Assembly (NCBI RefSeq): GCF_028464225.1
Contig: NZ_JAQPCN010000005.1
Location: 62,001 to 126,000, forward strand
Length of the DNA stretch: 64,000 bases
Direction of reading: 5' to 3'
Origin: Zeaxanthinibacter sp. PT1
GTDB taxonomy: Bacteria; Bacteroidota; Bacteroidia; Flavobacteriales; Flavobacteriaceae
Each line of letters begins with the position of its first letter. The stretch's first letter is position 1. The notes under the pieces are model-generated. The model had not been told where the DNA came from. It did not search any database and saw nothing but the letters and a program-made list of their open reading frames with translations. Shown piece after piece: positions 46,043-54,495 of this stretch. The position numbers were made by a program, and so were the translations under genes.

Positions 46043-47711
46043 GATTTCCGGATTTTGTCAATATTTTACCATCATCCAGCTGGATGATTCTATTACAGGC
46101 CTTTTCCCATAAAGGGTTGCGACTGACCACGATCAGTGCCCAGGGTCTTTCCGGTGCCGCGAGGAATTCAATGATCCTTTCGGCGATAGCACTATCAACC
46201 AATTCTAAGGGATCCTTTAAAACCAGGAACTTTGGTTTGTGAACGATGGCCCTGGCCAGGACGATCCTGATAGCCACCGAGTAGGGGATATATTGACCTT
46301 CGGGATATAGTTTTGTCTTCAGACCCTTGGGTTGCTCTCGTACAAAATCGAGCAATTCCAATTGCCTTAGGACATGGTGTACTTCCTCGTTAGAAATATC
46401 TTCTCTTCCAAAAGTGATATTCTCAAGGATGGTGCCTTCAAAGGGGCTCTGGTCCGGGAGAACCTGTCCCAGTTTAGATCGGTATATGTTTGGCCAGACG
46501 CCTTTGTAGGAGCGATCGTTGATGTAAAATGCTCCCCCAGTGTATTCCAGTACCCCGGAAATAATCTTGAGTAATGTTGTTTTACCGGAACCGGATGCAC
46601 CCTGCAATAGTATTCGGTCAGCTGCGTCGATCTCGAATGAAATTCCTTTCAGTATATCCTGTCCTTCCGGGCTGCTGTAGCGTAACTCGTCTAACTCCAG
46701 GTGAAATGGGACTTCTCTTTCAAAAGGATCTTCCCCTTCCTGGGGTTCCAATTCTTTGTCAACTACTTCTCCTATCTTTTCAAGGGAGGTAAGAACGTCG
46801 TAAAAGGTGTCCAGGCCGGTGATCACTTTTTCCACCGAGTTAATTACGAGAAGAATAATGATCTCAGCTGCGACAAACTGCCCAATATTCATTTGCTGGT
46901 TCAGTACCAGGAGTCCGCCAATAAGAAGCAGTCCTGCGGTAACCAGTACCTTGAACCCTATAAATTGTGCGAATTGCAAGAGCAGGATTCTAAAATGACC
47001 TTCCCTGGAATCCAGGTAATCAACGGTCAGTTTATCATTCCTGTTCATGGCCAGGGAAGTAACCCCGGACAGTTTAAAGCTCATCAGGGACCTGGCAACT
47101 TCCTGTATCCAGTGTGCTACTTTGTATTTGCTCTTAGACTCCTCAAGGCTGGTCGCAAGTCCTTTCGCGGCCGTGAATTGAAAAAGCAGGTAAACCAGGC
47201 CGATCAGCAGCAGGCCATAGAGAATGAAGAAAGGGTGGTAGAAAGAGAGCAGCAAGAGTCCGAATAGGATCTGCAGCAGGGCGGCCGGGAAATCAATCAG
47301 GATCTTGGATAGGCCTTTCTGAACAGTAAGCGTATCAAAGAACCTGTTGGCTAATTCCGGCGGATAATATTTACGCAGTTCAATGGTCCTGATCTTCGGG
47401 AACCGATAGGCGAATTCAAAGGAGGATCGGATAAAGATCTTCTGCTGTATATTCTCAAGGATCCTTAGCTGCATCAGCTGCAGTATTCCCTGGAAGGCTA
47501 CCGCCATGGTAACAAGCACAACAAGAACGATCCATGAAGTTGAGATCTGTGCTCCTTGTATCAGGTTTATAATGGCTTGAATTCCCAGTGGGAGGGACAA
47601 GGCGACCACACCGGCGAGAATGGCATATAGGAATAATTGGCGAAGATCCTTTCTGTCTAGCTTTAACAAGCTTACAAACCGGATCCAGGGAGTCATGATT
47701 TTACTTTTCAT
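46035..47711 (-). CDS. ABC exporter with degenerate ATPase motifs
   Basis: Permease-ATPase fusion of 558 residues. The six-helix domain (about 20-315) is normal and has no C39 peptidase in front. In the ATPase domain Walker A is intact (LQGASGSGKTTLL), but the signature region reads YPEGQYIPYSVAIRI in place of LSGGQ and Walker B reads FLVLKDPLELVD in place of LDEP, so both the acidic metal ligand and the catalytic glutamate are shifted or lost. ATP hydrolysis may be weak. It is the inner-membrane part of the HlyD-TolC exporter. The cargo is unknown. Confidence 0.88.
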   Translation of the reverse strand: MKSKIMTPWIRFVSLLKLDRKDLRQLFLYAILAGVVALSLPLGIQAIINLIQGAQISTSWIVLVVLVTMAVAFQGILQLMQLRILENIQQKIFIRSSFEFAYRFPKIRTIELRKYYPPELANRFFDTLTVQKGLSKILIDFPAALLQILFGLLLLSFYHPFFILYGLLLIGLVYLLFQFTAAKGLATSLEESKSKYKVAHWIQEVARSLMSFKLSGVTSLAMNRNDKLTVDYLDSREGHFRILLLQFAQFIGFKVLVTAGLLLIGGLLVLNQQMNIGQFVAAEIIILLVINSVEKVITGLDTFYDVLTSLEKIGEVVDKELEPQEGEDPFEREVPFHLELDELRYSSPEGQDILKGISFEIDAADRILLQGASGSGKTTLLKIISGVLEYTGGAFYINDRSYKGVWPNIYRSKLGQVLPDQSPFEGTILENITFGREDISNEEVHHVLRQLELLDFVREQPKGLKTKLYPEGQYIPYSVAIRIVLARAIVHKPKFLVLKDPLELVDSAIAERIIEFLAAPERPWALIVVSRNPLWEKACNRIIQLDDGKILTKSGNHA

Positions 47712-47748
47712 CAGCCTTTCAGTTAATCGGTTATAGAATAAAATAATC

Positions 47749-48420
47749 TCAACGGTTAATGGCTTTAATGGTCATTTCAGTGTAAAACCGAACAATATTC
47801 TGTTTCCCGGTTTCAGTATCTGTGAGGCTAGGTAAATGATCAGAAAAAAAGCGTTGGGCATGGGAACCTTCTATTATGGTTGAAACAAGCATATGTGGAA
47901 ATTGGTAATCCGGATTGTTCTCCAGTACAAAAGACCCCACTCTCCCTACAACCCGTTTATAAACTCTGAAGTAACCTTTTTCGTTCTCAGTATCTACTTC
48001 TTTAGTCAGGTAGACCTTAGAAGCTTCGGCTATAATGATACGATCTAAGGTCACCTCGTTGATATAGGATACCGCACTGTCTTCTGTTACTTCATCAGTT
48101 AAGATACGGATCGCTTCTTTAAGTTTTGCAAGGGGGTCATCCATGTTGTTGGTCGCGAAGACCAACTGGTATTCTTTCCAGCTCCAGTACCAACTAAAGA
48201 GGTAAGCGAGTAATGCGTGCTTATTTATAAAGTAACGATAGATAGAACTTTCAGTGGAACCGATAGTTTTAGCGAGTTTACGAAAGGTGAAAGCTTCAAA
48301 ACCCAAGGTGTCGATCATTTCGATGCTCTGTGTAATGATCTTGCGACCAAGTTCAGTGGTGTCTGGGTTCTTACAGTAGAATGCCGGGTCTATATCGATA
48401 TGTAAAGAGAGGCTTTTCAT
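47749..48420 (-). CDS. TetR/AcrR family regulator
   Basis: Regulator of 223 residues from ATG 48420 (the frame opens further to 48510, but that part crosses the promoter). The N-terminal helix-turn-helix is FEAFTFRKLAKTIGSTESSIYRYFINKHALLAYLF (core TFRKLAKTIGSTESSIYRYF, residues about 39-58). The C-terminal ligand domain is not assignable. It is the first gene of the operon TetR-ABC-HlyD-TolC, 37 bases ahead of the ABC gene, and likely represses the operon until an inducer binds. Confidence 0.9.
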   Translation of the reverse strand: MKSLSLHIDIDPAFYCKNPDTTELGRKIITQSIEMIDTLGFEAFTFRKLAKTIGSTESSIYRYFINKHALLAYLFSWYWSWKEYQLVFATNNMDDPLAKLKEAIRILTDEVTEDSAVSYINEVTLDRIIIAEASKVYLTKEVDTENEKGYFRVYKRVVGRVGSFVLENNPDYQFPHMLVSTIIEGSHAQRFFSDHLPSLTDTETGKQNIVRFYTEMTIKAINR

Positions 48421-48431
48421 AGTAAACCCTG

Positions 48432-48477
48432 CAAATATAATAGTAATACTATCATAAAAATAAGCATTGCTACTATT
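48432..48477 (-). promoter_or_regulatory. tetR promoter -7 box with adjoining palindrome
   Basis: TATATTTG reads on the minus strand at 48432-48439 (-7 box). The palindrome ATAGT-AAT-ACTAT at 48440-48452 adjoins it, where the -33/-7 spacer would be; a further inverted half, TACTATT, is at 48471-48477. A repressor bound here would block the promoter. Autorepression is inferred. Confidence 0.6.
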
Positions 48478-48663
48478 TAACAATAATTTAAACCAATGAT
48501 AGATTAGCAAATGCTTTCTATGCCTGGCGGTTAACTTGGGAAAACACGACCTGCTAATTCAATTTTCAAGCTGGCAAAAAGCTAAATGTATAGCGCACGT
48601 TTGTCTTTCAGGGGCTTTTTAAATTGGGACCGAGAAGAATAACGCTATAATTCATGGTATGCT

Positions 48664-49452
48664 ATGTCGTATAAGTTTAGCAGAAAGGTAGTGATGCTGG
48701 TTGGAGAGGGAGATTACCCGGTCATGGTATATAATTATTTAATGCATCATGGAATAAATATTGACAAGGTCATCATTGAGAAACCTATCAGTACATCGAC
48801 CTTTTTAAAACGGAGGATCAAAAACATAGGTTGGATAAAAGTCATAGGGCAGGTGTTAAACAGGATTTTTATAGTTCCATATTTGCGATGGTCCTCCAGA
48901 AAGCGTTTTGAAGAGATAGTAGTAGAAGGTAATCTTGACAGTACACCTATTCCTGAAAGCAAAATACTGAGAGTTCCCTCTGTTAATTCGGACCTGTGTA
49001 TTTCAGCCTTAAAAGAACTTGATCCGGAGGTGGTCGGGGTGGTCAATACGCGTATTCTGTCCGGCAAAACCTTACAGACGACCCAGGCTGATTTTATAAA
49101 TATTCATGCCGGGATTACTCCGGGCTACCGTGGCTGGCATGGAGCGTATTGGGCTTTGGTACGAAAAGACCTTGCGCATTGTGGAGTAACAGTGCACAAG
49201 ATAGACGAAGGTATTGATACCGGGAGAATTTTGTACCAGGATACCATAGCCATTACTGACAAGGATAATTACTATACCTATCCCTATCTGCAATTAGTTA
49301 AAGGATTACCCTTGTATAAAAGAGCCATAGAAGACATGCTCAATGGCAATGAAACGCACGATACCGATCTCGCTACTACTGAAGATTCCATGTATTCGCA
49401 CCCAACCATCTGGGAATATATTACCAATAGAGTTCTACTTGATGTGAAGTAA
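48664..49452 (+). CDS. Formyltransferase-fold protein (Fmt/ArnA-like), substrate unknown
   Basis: Protein of 262 residues. The formyltransferase core spans about residues 105-225 with the catalytic triad region FINIHAGITPGYRGWHGAYW (Asn and His) and HKIDEGIDTGRIL (Asp). Residues 1-100 form an N-terminal region with the VMLVGEGDYP start that differs from methionyl-tRNA formyltransferase, and there is no C-terminal tRNA-binding domain. So it is not fmt; sugar-nucleotide or other amine formylation is possible. No sugar biosynthesis genes are near. It stands alone between the tetR operon and an ABC exporter. Confidence 0.8.
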   Translation: MSYKFSRKVVMLVGEGDYPVMVYNYLMHHGINIDKVIIEKPISTSTFLKRRIKNIGWIKVIGQVLNRIFIVPYLRWSSRKRFEEIVVEGNLDSTPIPESKILRVPSVNSDLCISALKELDPEVVGVVNTRILSGKTLQTTQADFINIHAGITPGYRGWHGAYWALVRKDLAHCGVTVHKIDEGIDTGRILYQDTIAITDKDNYYTYPYLQLVKGLPLYKRAIEDMLNGNETHDTDLATTEDSMYSHPTIWEYITNRVLLDVK

Positions 49453-49650
49453 TAGCATTAATGTATCCGGTTGGAGTTTACACCAAGCTGTTAATTTGTA
49501 CTGTTGATGCTTTATTCTGACTTGTCTGAAAAGTTTCTCACTCTGCATTTTCACATTTTTCTATATTTCTAAATTGACTTCCAATAACGAAAGCCTCTTC
49601 CCCTAATTACCAGGAGTATATATTAACTCTTAAAGCTATCTTTGTCAGCT

Positions 49651-51402
49651 ATGATTGACAAAGATAAAAGTAAAGGAAAAGTTACTCTGGCTTCGGCTTT
49701 CAGAAGTATTGTCTGGCCCAGGCGAAACCTTTTGTTTGTAGGCCTTATACTTATTGTTATCGGTAGGTTGGCAGGCTTCGTACTGCCGCTGAAATCCAAA
49801 GAGTTGTTGGATGTCATTGTGCCCAACAAGGATATGCAAGGGCTTTATACGCTTTTATGGATGGTGGGGCTTGCCTTGCTGGTGCAGGCAGTGACCTCAT
49901 TTCTACTTACCAGGTTATTGAGTGTGCAGGCGCAATACCTGATCAGTGAGCTCAGGGCAGAGGTTCAGAAAAAGGTGTTATCCCTGCCGATCAGTTTTTT
50001 TGACAACAATAAATCAGGAGCCCTGGTATCCCGTATCATGTCTGATGTGGAGGGAGTAAGGAATCTCATCGGGACCGGGCTCGTGCAGTTGGTGGGTGGT
50101 ACAATTACGGCTGTAATCTCCCTGTTGTTATTGATTAATATTAATCCCTGGATGACCTTATTTGTTTTTCTGCCCGTGGCGATATTCGGGTACGTGGCTT
50201 TAAAAGCGTTTAAATATATTCGGCCGATATTCCGTGTGCGTGGGAAGATCAATGCGGAAGTGACCGGCAGACTGACGGAAACCCTTGCCGGGGTAAGGGT
50301 GATAAAGGGGTTTAATGCCGAGGCACAGGAACACCTGATCTTTGAAGAAGGAGTAGAAAGACTTTTTCAGAATGTAAAAAAGAGCCTTACCGCAACTGCC
50401 CTGATGACCAGTTCGTCAACATTCTTACTGGGGCTGGCCTCTGTGGGAATTATGGGCATCGGGGGTTATTATATGATCCAGTCCTCCATGACAACAGGCG
50501 ACTTTCTCTTGTTTACGTTGCTCCTTGGGTTCATGATTGCTCCTATTGTGCAAATGAGTAATATAGGAAGTCAATTGACCGAAGCGCTTGCAGGCCTGGA
50601 TCGTACTGAGGAATTGATGAATATGACCACCGAGGACGAAATGATGGACCGTCCTGTGGTGCTCGATGGAATACAGGGCAAGATCAGGTTGGATGAGGTG
50701 AGCTTTTCTTATGAAAAAGGCAAGCAGGTGCTTCATGATATCAGTTTTGAAGTCATGCCGGGAGAAGTGATTGCCTTGGTAGGCGGTTCGGGTTCCGGGA
50801 AATCGACCATAGCCGGACTCTGTTCCAGTTTTTTAACTCCGACCAAAGGAACCGTATTCATCGATGGGCATGATATGACTACCGTACAACTCAGCAGTTA
50901 TCGCAAGAATTTGGGGGTAGTGCTGCAAGACGAATTTTTATTTGAAGGTACCATCAGGCAGAATATATTATTTCCAAGGCCCGATGCCAGTGAATCAGAG
51001 CTGATGGCTGCCGTAGAGGCGGCTTATGTAAACGAGTTTACCGATAGGTTTGACGATGGGCTGGATACCCTGATCGGGGAACGCGGGGTAAAATTATCAG
51101 GGGGGCAGCGGCAGCGGATCTCGATCGCCCGGGCGATACTGGCAGACCCCCGGATCATCATCCTGGATGAAGCTACCTCTAACCTGGACACGGAGAGCGA
51201 AGGTCTCATACAGCGGTCTTTACAGGAATTGATCAAGGACCGGACTACGATCATCATTGCCCACAGGCTGAGTACTATTAAGAAGGCAGACCAGATCCTG
51301 GTCATAGAGAACGGGCGGATCGCCGAGACCGGCAATCATGATACTCTGATTGCAGCCGGCGGTCGCTACCACGACCTGTTTACCTACCAGGCGAAGATCT
51401 GA
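49651..51402 (+). CDS. ABC exporter, permease fused to ATPase (MsbA-like)
   Basis: Half-transporter of 583 residues from ATG 49651 (a TTG at 49642 would add three residues). Six-helix domain about 25-330, then an ATPase with Walker A GGSGSGKST, signature KLSGGQRQR, Walker B IIILDEATSNLD and switch IIAHRL, all canonical, in contrast to the exporter at 46035-47711. A TATCTTTG at 49637-49644 is only 6 bases before the ATG, which would make the transcript almost leaderless if it is the real -7 box. Substrate unknown; lipid or drug export is likely. Confidence 0.93.
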   Translation: MIDKDKSKGKVTLASAFRSIVWPRRNLLFVGLILIVIGRLAGFVLPLKSKELLDVIVPNKDMQGLYTLLWMVGLALLVQAVTSFLLTRLLSVQAQYLISELRAEVQKKVLSLPISFFDNNKSGALVSRIMSDVEGVRNLIGTGLVQLVGGTITAVISLLLLININPWMTLFVFLPVAIFGYVALKAFKYIRPIFRVRGKINAEVTGRLTETLAGVRVIKGFNAEAQEHLIFEEGVERLFQNVKKSLTATALMTSSSTFLLGLASVGIMGIGGYYMIQSSMTTGDFLLFTLLLGFMIAPIVQMSNIGSQLTEALAGLDRTEELMNMTTEDEMMDRPVVLDGIQGKIRLDEVSFSYEKGKQVLHDISFEVMPGEVIALVGGSGSGKSTIAGLCSSFLTPTKGTVFIDGHDMTTVQLSSYRKNLGVVLQDEFLFEGTIRQNILFPRPDASESELMAAVEAAYVNEFTDRFDDGLDTLIGERGVKLSGGQRQRISIARAILADPRIIILDEATSNLDTESEGLIQRSLQELIKDRTTIIIAHRLSTIKKADQILVIENGRIAETGNHDTLIAAGGRYHDLFTYQAKI

Positions 51403-51572
51403 GGAATATTTGAGAGTGACACGATTTCAAGGTTACAAGGTTACAGGGGGACAAAGTTACACAGGTACATAGGTACAACCCGCCCGTACCAAACGGCACG
51501 TTCGGGCGGGAGGGACATAGGGACAAGAGGGGATAGGGGATTGCAATTTTTTTATATGGAAAGATTTGTTTT

Positions 51573-51628
51573 GCTAACCGCTAACCGCTAACCGCTAACC
51601 GCTAACCGCTAACCGCTAACCGCTAACC
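51573..51628. repeat. Heptanucleotide array (GCTAACC)x8
   Basis: Eight perfect, uninterrupted copies of GCTAACC. No spacers, so not CRISPR. Perfect copies suggest copy number changes between strains. Confidence 0.97.
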
Positions 51629-51921
51629 AGAAGCCTCTGGCTCCACCCCGGTTCAAGGTTATAGCAGTTCCCTGCAGGAAGCATGCAGTAAGATGCGCTT
51701 CTATTCAGGCCGGGGTTCTTAACCCCGCCCCGGAGTCAAGATAAAAGATTTCAATGCAAAAAGCTTGCAGTCTGTTTAGTTACAACCTGACCGAAAGACG
51801 TTCAGTCGGGCGGGTGTTGTATGGTTACAGGGGGACAAAGGGACAAAGTTACACAGCTACCAAGGGACTGGTAGGTGTAGGTGATAGAAGTTCTGGGTAT
51901 ATGGAAAAGCAGTTTTTTTGT

Positions 51922-51970
51922 AAACTGCGAACCGCGAACTGCGAACTGCGAACTGCAAACTGCAAACTGC
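51922..51970. repeat. Heptanucleotide array, seven units of RAACYGC
   Basis: Units AAACTGC, GAACCGC, three GAACTGC and two AAACTGC, in register. Same period as the array 350 bp upstream and a related core (AACCGC/AACTGC), so both may come from one family. Confidence 0.93.
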
Positions 51971-52085
51971 AAACCCGCCCATGCCTTGCGGCTTATTCGG
52001 GCAGGCCATACTGCATCCAATGAAAAGTTCTATATATAGTTTATATTCGTTACTCTCTTTCAAAAAGTAATTCAAACCTTATCCT

Positions 52086-53675
52086 ATGAACATCTTCAAA
52101 TTATCCCTAACACTTCTATTGCTTATCGGCACTAGTGCTACAGCGCAGCAATCATTTTCCAAGGAACAGATCAATGAATTAAAAGCAGAAGTCGCTGCCT
52201 TGGTCGATGCGGACAAAAAACAAGCCCAGGTAATGGTAGACAAAATATTCAGCTTTGCAGAGCTTGGTTTTCAAGAGGTAGAAAGTTCAAAGTATCTTAC
52301 TGGTATTTTAGAGAACAATGGCTTTACGATAGAAAACTCTATTTCCGGAATTCCAACTGCCTGGTTTGCAGAGTGGAGTAACGGAGAGGGACCTACGATT
52401 GCTATTGGGAGTGACGTCGATTGCATTCCCAAAGCTTCACAATATCCGGGAGTGGCCTATCACAAACCCATGGTAGATGGTGCTCCTGGGCATGGTGAGG
52501 GCCATAATGCCGGAATTCCATTAAACATTACTGCGGTTTTAGCTGTGAAAAAGATTATGGAGCGGGAAAATATTGGCGGCACTTTAGTCGTGTGGCCGGG
52601 TATTGCTGAGGAGCTGGTAGCTGCCAAAGCATGGTATGTTCGTGATGGTCTTTTTGACAATATCGATATGTGCATTTTTACCCATGTGAGCAATAATCTA
52701 AGTGTTTCCTACGGTCCCGCTCGTGGCACAGGTCTTATTTCAGTTGAATATTCTTTTAAAGGTGAAGCGGCACATTCCGCTGGTTCACCATGGAGAGGCC
52801 GAAGTGCCCTGGACGCTGCTGAACTGATGAATATTGGATGGAATTATAAGCGAGAACACTTACATCCGTTAAGACGGTCGCATTCCATATTTACGGACGC
52901 GGGAGATCAGCCGAACGTAGTGCCTTCTAAGGCCTCTATTTGGTTTTATTTCAGAGATATTACCTATAAGGGAATTATGGATATGTATGCTACGGCTAAT
53001 GATATGGCCAAAGGGGCTGCGTTGATGACCGGTACCAAAATGACTTCAAAGGTATTGGGTGCTGCCTGGCCTCGGCACTTTAATAAAGTGATTGCAGAAA
53101 CAATGTACGAAAACATTAAGCAGGTGGGGCTGCCCGAGTGGTCGGAGGCTGATCAGACTTTGGCCAAAGCCGTTCAATCAGAAGTAAACTCTGAAGAAGT
53201 TGAGGGTTTGGCCATAAAACTAGACACCATTGGATTGCCGGTTATAGATCCGGTAAGTGGTGGTTCTGACGATATTGGTGATATTTCCTGGAAAGTACCC
53301 ACGGTGACTATGCGTTTTCCGTCCAATATTCCCGGTCTCCAGGGACATCATTGGAGCAATGCCATTGCTATGGCTACCCCCATTGCACATAAAGGTGTGG
53401 TAGCAGGAGCCAAAGCAGAAGCCATGACCATAATTGATTTTCTCACCCAGCCCGAATTACTGAGGCAGGCATGGGATTATTTCAATAATGAACAAACTAA
53501 GGAATCGAAATTTGAGCCTATGATTTCTGAATCTGATATGCCGCCAATTTATTTAAATCAGGATAAACAAGATCAATACAGAGCTCAGTTAAAAAAATTC
53601 TATTACGATGAAACTAAATATGATACTTATTTAGAGCAGATAGGGGTGGAATATCCTACGTTAAAGAAAGAATAG
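52086..53675 (+). CDS. Exported M20 family amidohydrolase (AbgB-like)
   Basis: Zinc-type amidohydrolase/peptidase of 529 residues with a signal peptide (1-21, ending ATAQ), so periplasmic. The M20D/AbgB layout is present: IGSDVDCIP (metal-bridging Asp region), GHGEGHNAG in place of the common GHACGHN, GIAEELVAAK with the catalytic/ligand Glu pair, and SGGSDDIGDISW near the C-terminal end. A dimerisation domain lies in the middle. AbgB cleaves p-aminobenzoyl-glutamate; this relative probably removes an acyl or aminoacyl group from a small amide. Product name beyond the family is not safe. Confidence 0.88.
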   Translation: MNIFKLSLTLLLLIGTSATAQQSFSKEQINELKAEVAALVDADKKQAQVMVDKIFSFAELGFQEVESSKYLTGILENNGFTIENSISGIPTAWFAEWSNGEGPTIAIGSDVDCIPKASQYPGVAYHKPMVDGAPGHGEGHNAGIPLNITAVLAVKKIMERENIGGTLVVWPGIAEELVAAKAWYVRDGLFDNIDMCIFTHVSNNLSVSYGPARGTGLISVEYSFKGEAAHSAGSPWRGRSALDAAELMNIGWNYKREHLHPLRRSHSIFTDAGDQPNVVPSKASIWFYFRDITYKGIMDMYATANDMAKGAALMTGTKMTSKVLGAAWPRHFNKVIAETMYENIKQVGLPEWSEADQTLAKAVQSEVNSEEVEGLAIKLDTIGLPVIDPVSGGSDDIGDISWKVPTVTMRFPSNIPGLQGHHWSNAIAMATPIAHKGVVAGAKAEAMTIIDFLTQPELLRQAWDYFNNEQTKESKFEPMISESDMPPIYLNQDKQDQYRAQLKKFYYDETKYDTYLEQIGVEYPTLKKE

Positions 53676-53865
53676 CAAATCTATCTAGAGAAAATCAGAA
53701 GACACTTTCTATTTAAAATGACCTCACGAGGAGTACTCGCTTCACTCGTGATCCTTTGTGCCCAATGTTGCAAATACAAAACCCTTTAAAGCCATTCGGC
53801 TTTGTGCTTCTTTCTTCGTCCCCGTCTTACGAAAGCGTGGCTTTCGACGCCGGTGCCTAATAAAG

Positions 53866-53914
53866 AACCCCGCACTTGCGTGCAGGGTTTTGTGAGTGTC
53901 GTGACCTCGCCAGG
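53866..53914 (-). repeat. tRNA-Arg 3'-end remnant plus terminator, module 1
   Basis: On the minus strand, the last 14 bases of the tRNA-Arg repeat unit (53901-53914) are followed by a hairpin with 10-pair arms (53866-53875 and 53880-53889). One pair is a G-U that only forms on the minus strand, which supports this reading direction. Confidence 0.7.
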
Positions 53915-54061
53915 CTTGCCAGACGTAGCTTTAGCGAAGGCAGGATTATTTCATGATCCTGATTTACTCCCCTTTGCAAATAGAAAGTCCATGGGCTGCC
54001 GCCCATGTCTTTTCGTTTTACTACACATTCTGAAAGCAAAGCTTTCAATGTTCCGTAAAAC

Positions 54062-54117
54062 AAAAAATCCATCACTTAGGTGATGGACTTTCTGCTTGTA
54101 GTGACCTCGCCAGGATT
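54062..54117 (-). repeat. tRNA-Arg 3'-end remnant plus terminator, module 2
   Basis: Seventeen bases identical to the tRNA-Arg 3' end (54101-54117) followed on the minus strand by a perfect 8-pair hairpin (54068-54075 and 54080-54087) and six U (54062-54067). Same layout as the intact gene and its terminator. Confidence 0.75.
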
Positions 54118-54234
54118 CACCTTCGGCGCATTCTGGCTTTCCCGTAGTCTACATCAAAAGCTGCAGCCCTGCGGTCTGCATGGCCTTCTTCATTCCCCTT
54201 CAGCCTGGGAGCGAACTCCCGGCCTCGGAAAATG

Positions 54235-54260
54235 AAAAAAGCCCGCACTTGCGTGCGAGC
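54235..54260 (-). terminator. Terminator of the truncated tRNA-Arg copy (module 3)
   Basis: Eight-pair arms (54241-54248 and 54253-54260) with a TTGC-type loop and six U on the minus strand. One pair is G-U on the minus strand only. It lies 13 bases beyond the truncated tRNA end at 54274. Confidence 0.8.
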
Positions 54261-54273
54261 TTTTGATGCTTAA

Positions 54274-54317
54274 GTGACCTCGCCAGGATTCAAACCTGGA
54301 ACCTTCTGAGCCGTAAT
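54274..54317 (-). pseudogene. Truncated tRNA-Arg (3' part only), putative att site
   Basis: Identical over 44 bases to 55983-56026 of the intact tRNA-Arg. The D-arm and 5' acceptor strand are missing, so it cannot make a tRNA. Unlike the intact gene it does not encode the CCA end. Confidence 0.9.
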
Positions 54318-54369
54318 TAGGGCTACACCGTCAATGATTACAATGCCTGAAGAGGATAATTATCATTTA

Positions 54370-54390
54370 TCGTACAATTTAAGTACAAAA
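54370..54390. repeat. GTACAA direct-repeat site, left end of the mini-island
   Basis: Two GTACAA units 11 bp apart (54372 and 54383) within a 21-bp block nearly identical to the blocks at 55847-55867 and 55889-55909. It lies 53 bases inside the left 44-bp repeat. Confidence 0.75.
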
Positions 54391-54495
54391 AATAACGCAT
54401 TATTTCGGGTGTTTTATAGCGCAATAATTTACTTTATTATAAATGGATTTTGTAGGAAAATTATATTTCAAGGCAACCGCAAATGATATTTCTAA

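Larger units (their letters stand above)
51403..52085. repeat. Non-coding repeat-rich interval (683 bp)
   Basis: No credible gene. Contains two 7-bp tandem arrays (51573-51628 and 51922-51970), a duplicated element with GGTTACAGGGGGACAAAG at about 51440 and 51822 that continues into AGTTACACA in both, and GC-rich hairpins: CCCGCCCG/CGGGCGGG (51479-51486 and 51503-51510) and CGGGGTT/AACCCCG (51711-51717 and 51721-51727). The short open frames here run through the arrays and are not genes. Confidence 0.8.
53676..54273. other. Non-coding interval with hairpins and tRNA-Arg remnants
   Basis: No gene supported. It holds two tRNA-Arg 3'-end remnants with terminators (separate entries), a possible third and more decayed one at 53719-53732 (12 of 14 bases match), and other small hairpins such as GAAAGC-GTG-GCTTTC (53831-53845), CATGGGC-TGCC-GCCCATG (53990-54007) and GAAAGC-AAA-GCTTTC (54032-54046). 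Confidence 0.65.

Noticed and set aside
48664-49452. Methionyl-tRNA formyltransferase (fmt)
   Set aside because: The N-terminal half differs and the C-terminal tRNA-binding domain is missing.
51573-51970. The heptamer arrays as a CRISPR array
   Set aside because: The 7-bp units are directly adjacent with no spacers, and no cas genes are present.
51754-52075. Short open frames across the second heptamer array on both strands
   Set aside because: They exist because a 7-bp repeat stays open in several frames; they have no start context, domain or signal peptide support.
53802-54083. Open frame of 93 codons in the tRNA-remnant region
   Set aside because: It reads through two terminator hairpins and tRNA fragments, and the opposite-strand frame is no better.
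54274-54317. A second functional tRNA-Arg
   Set aside because: The D-arm and the 5' acceptor strand are absent, so only the 3' part is present.
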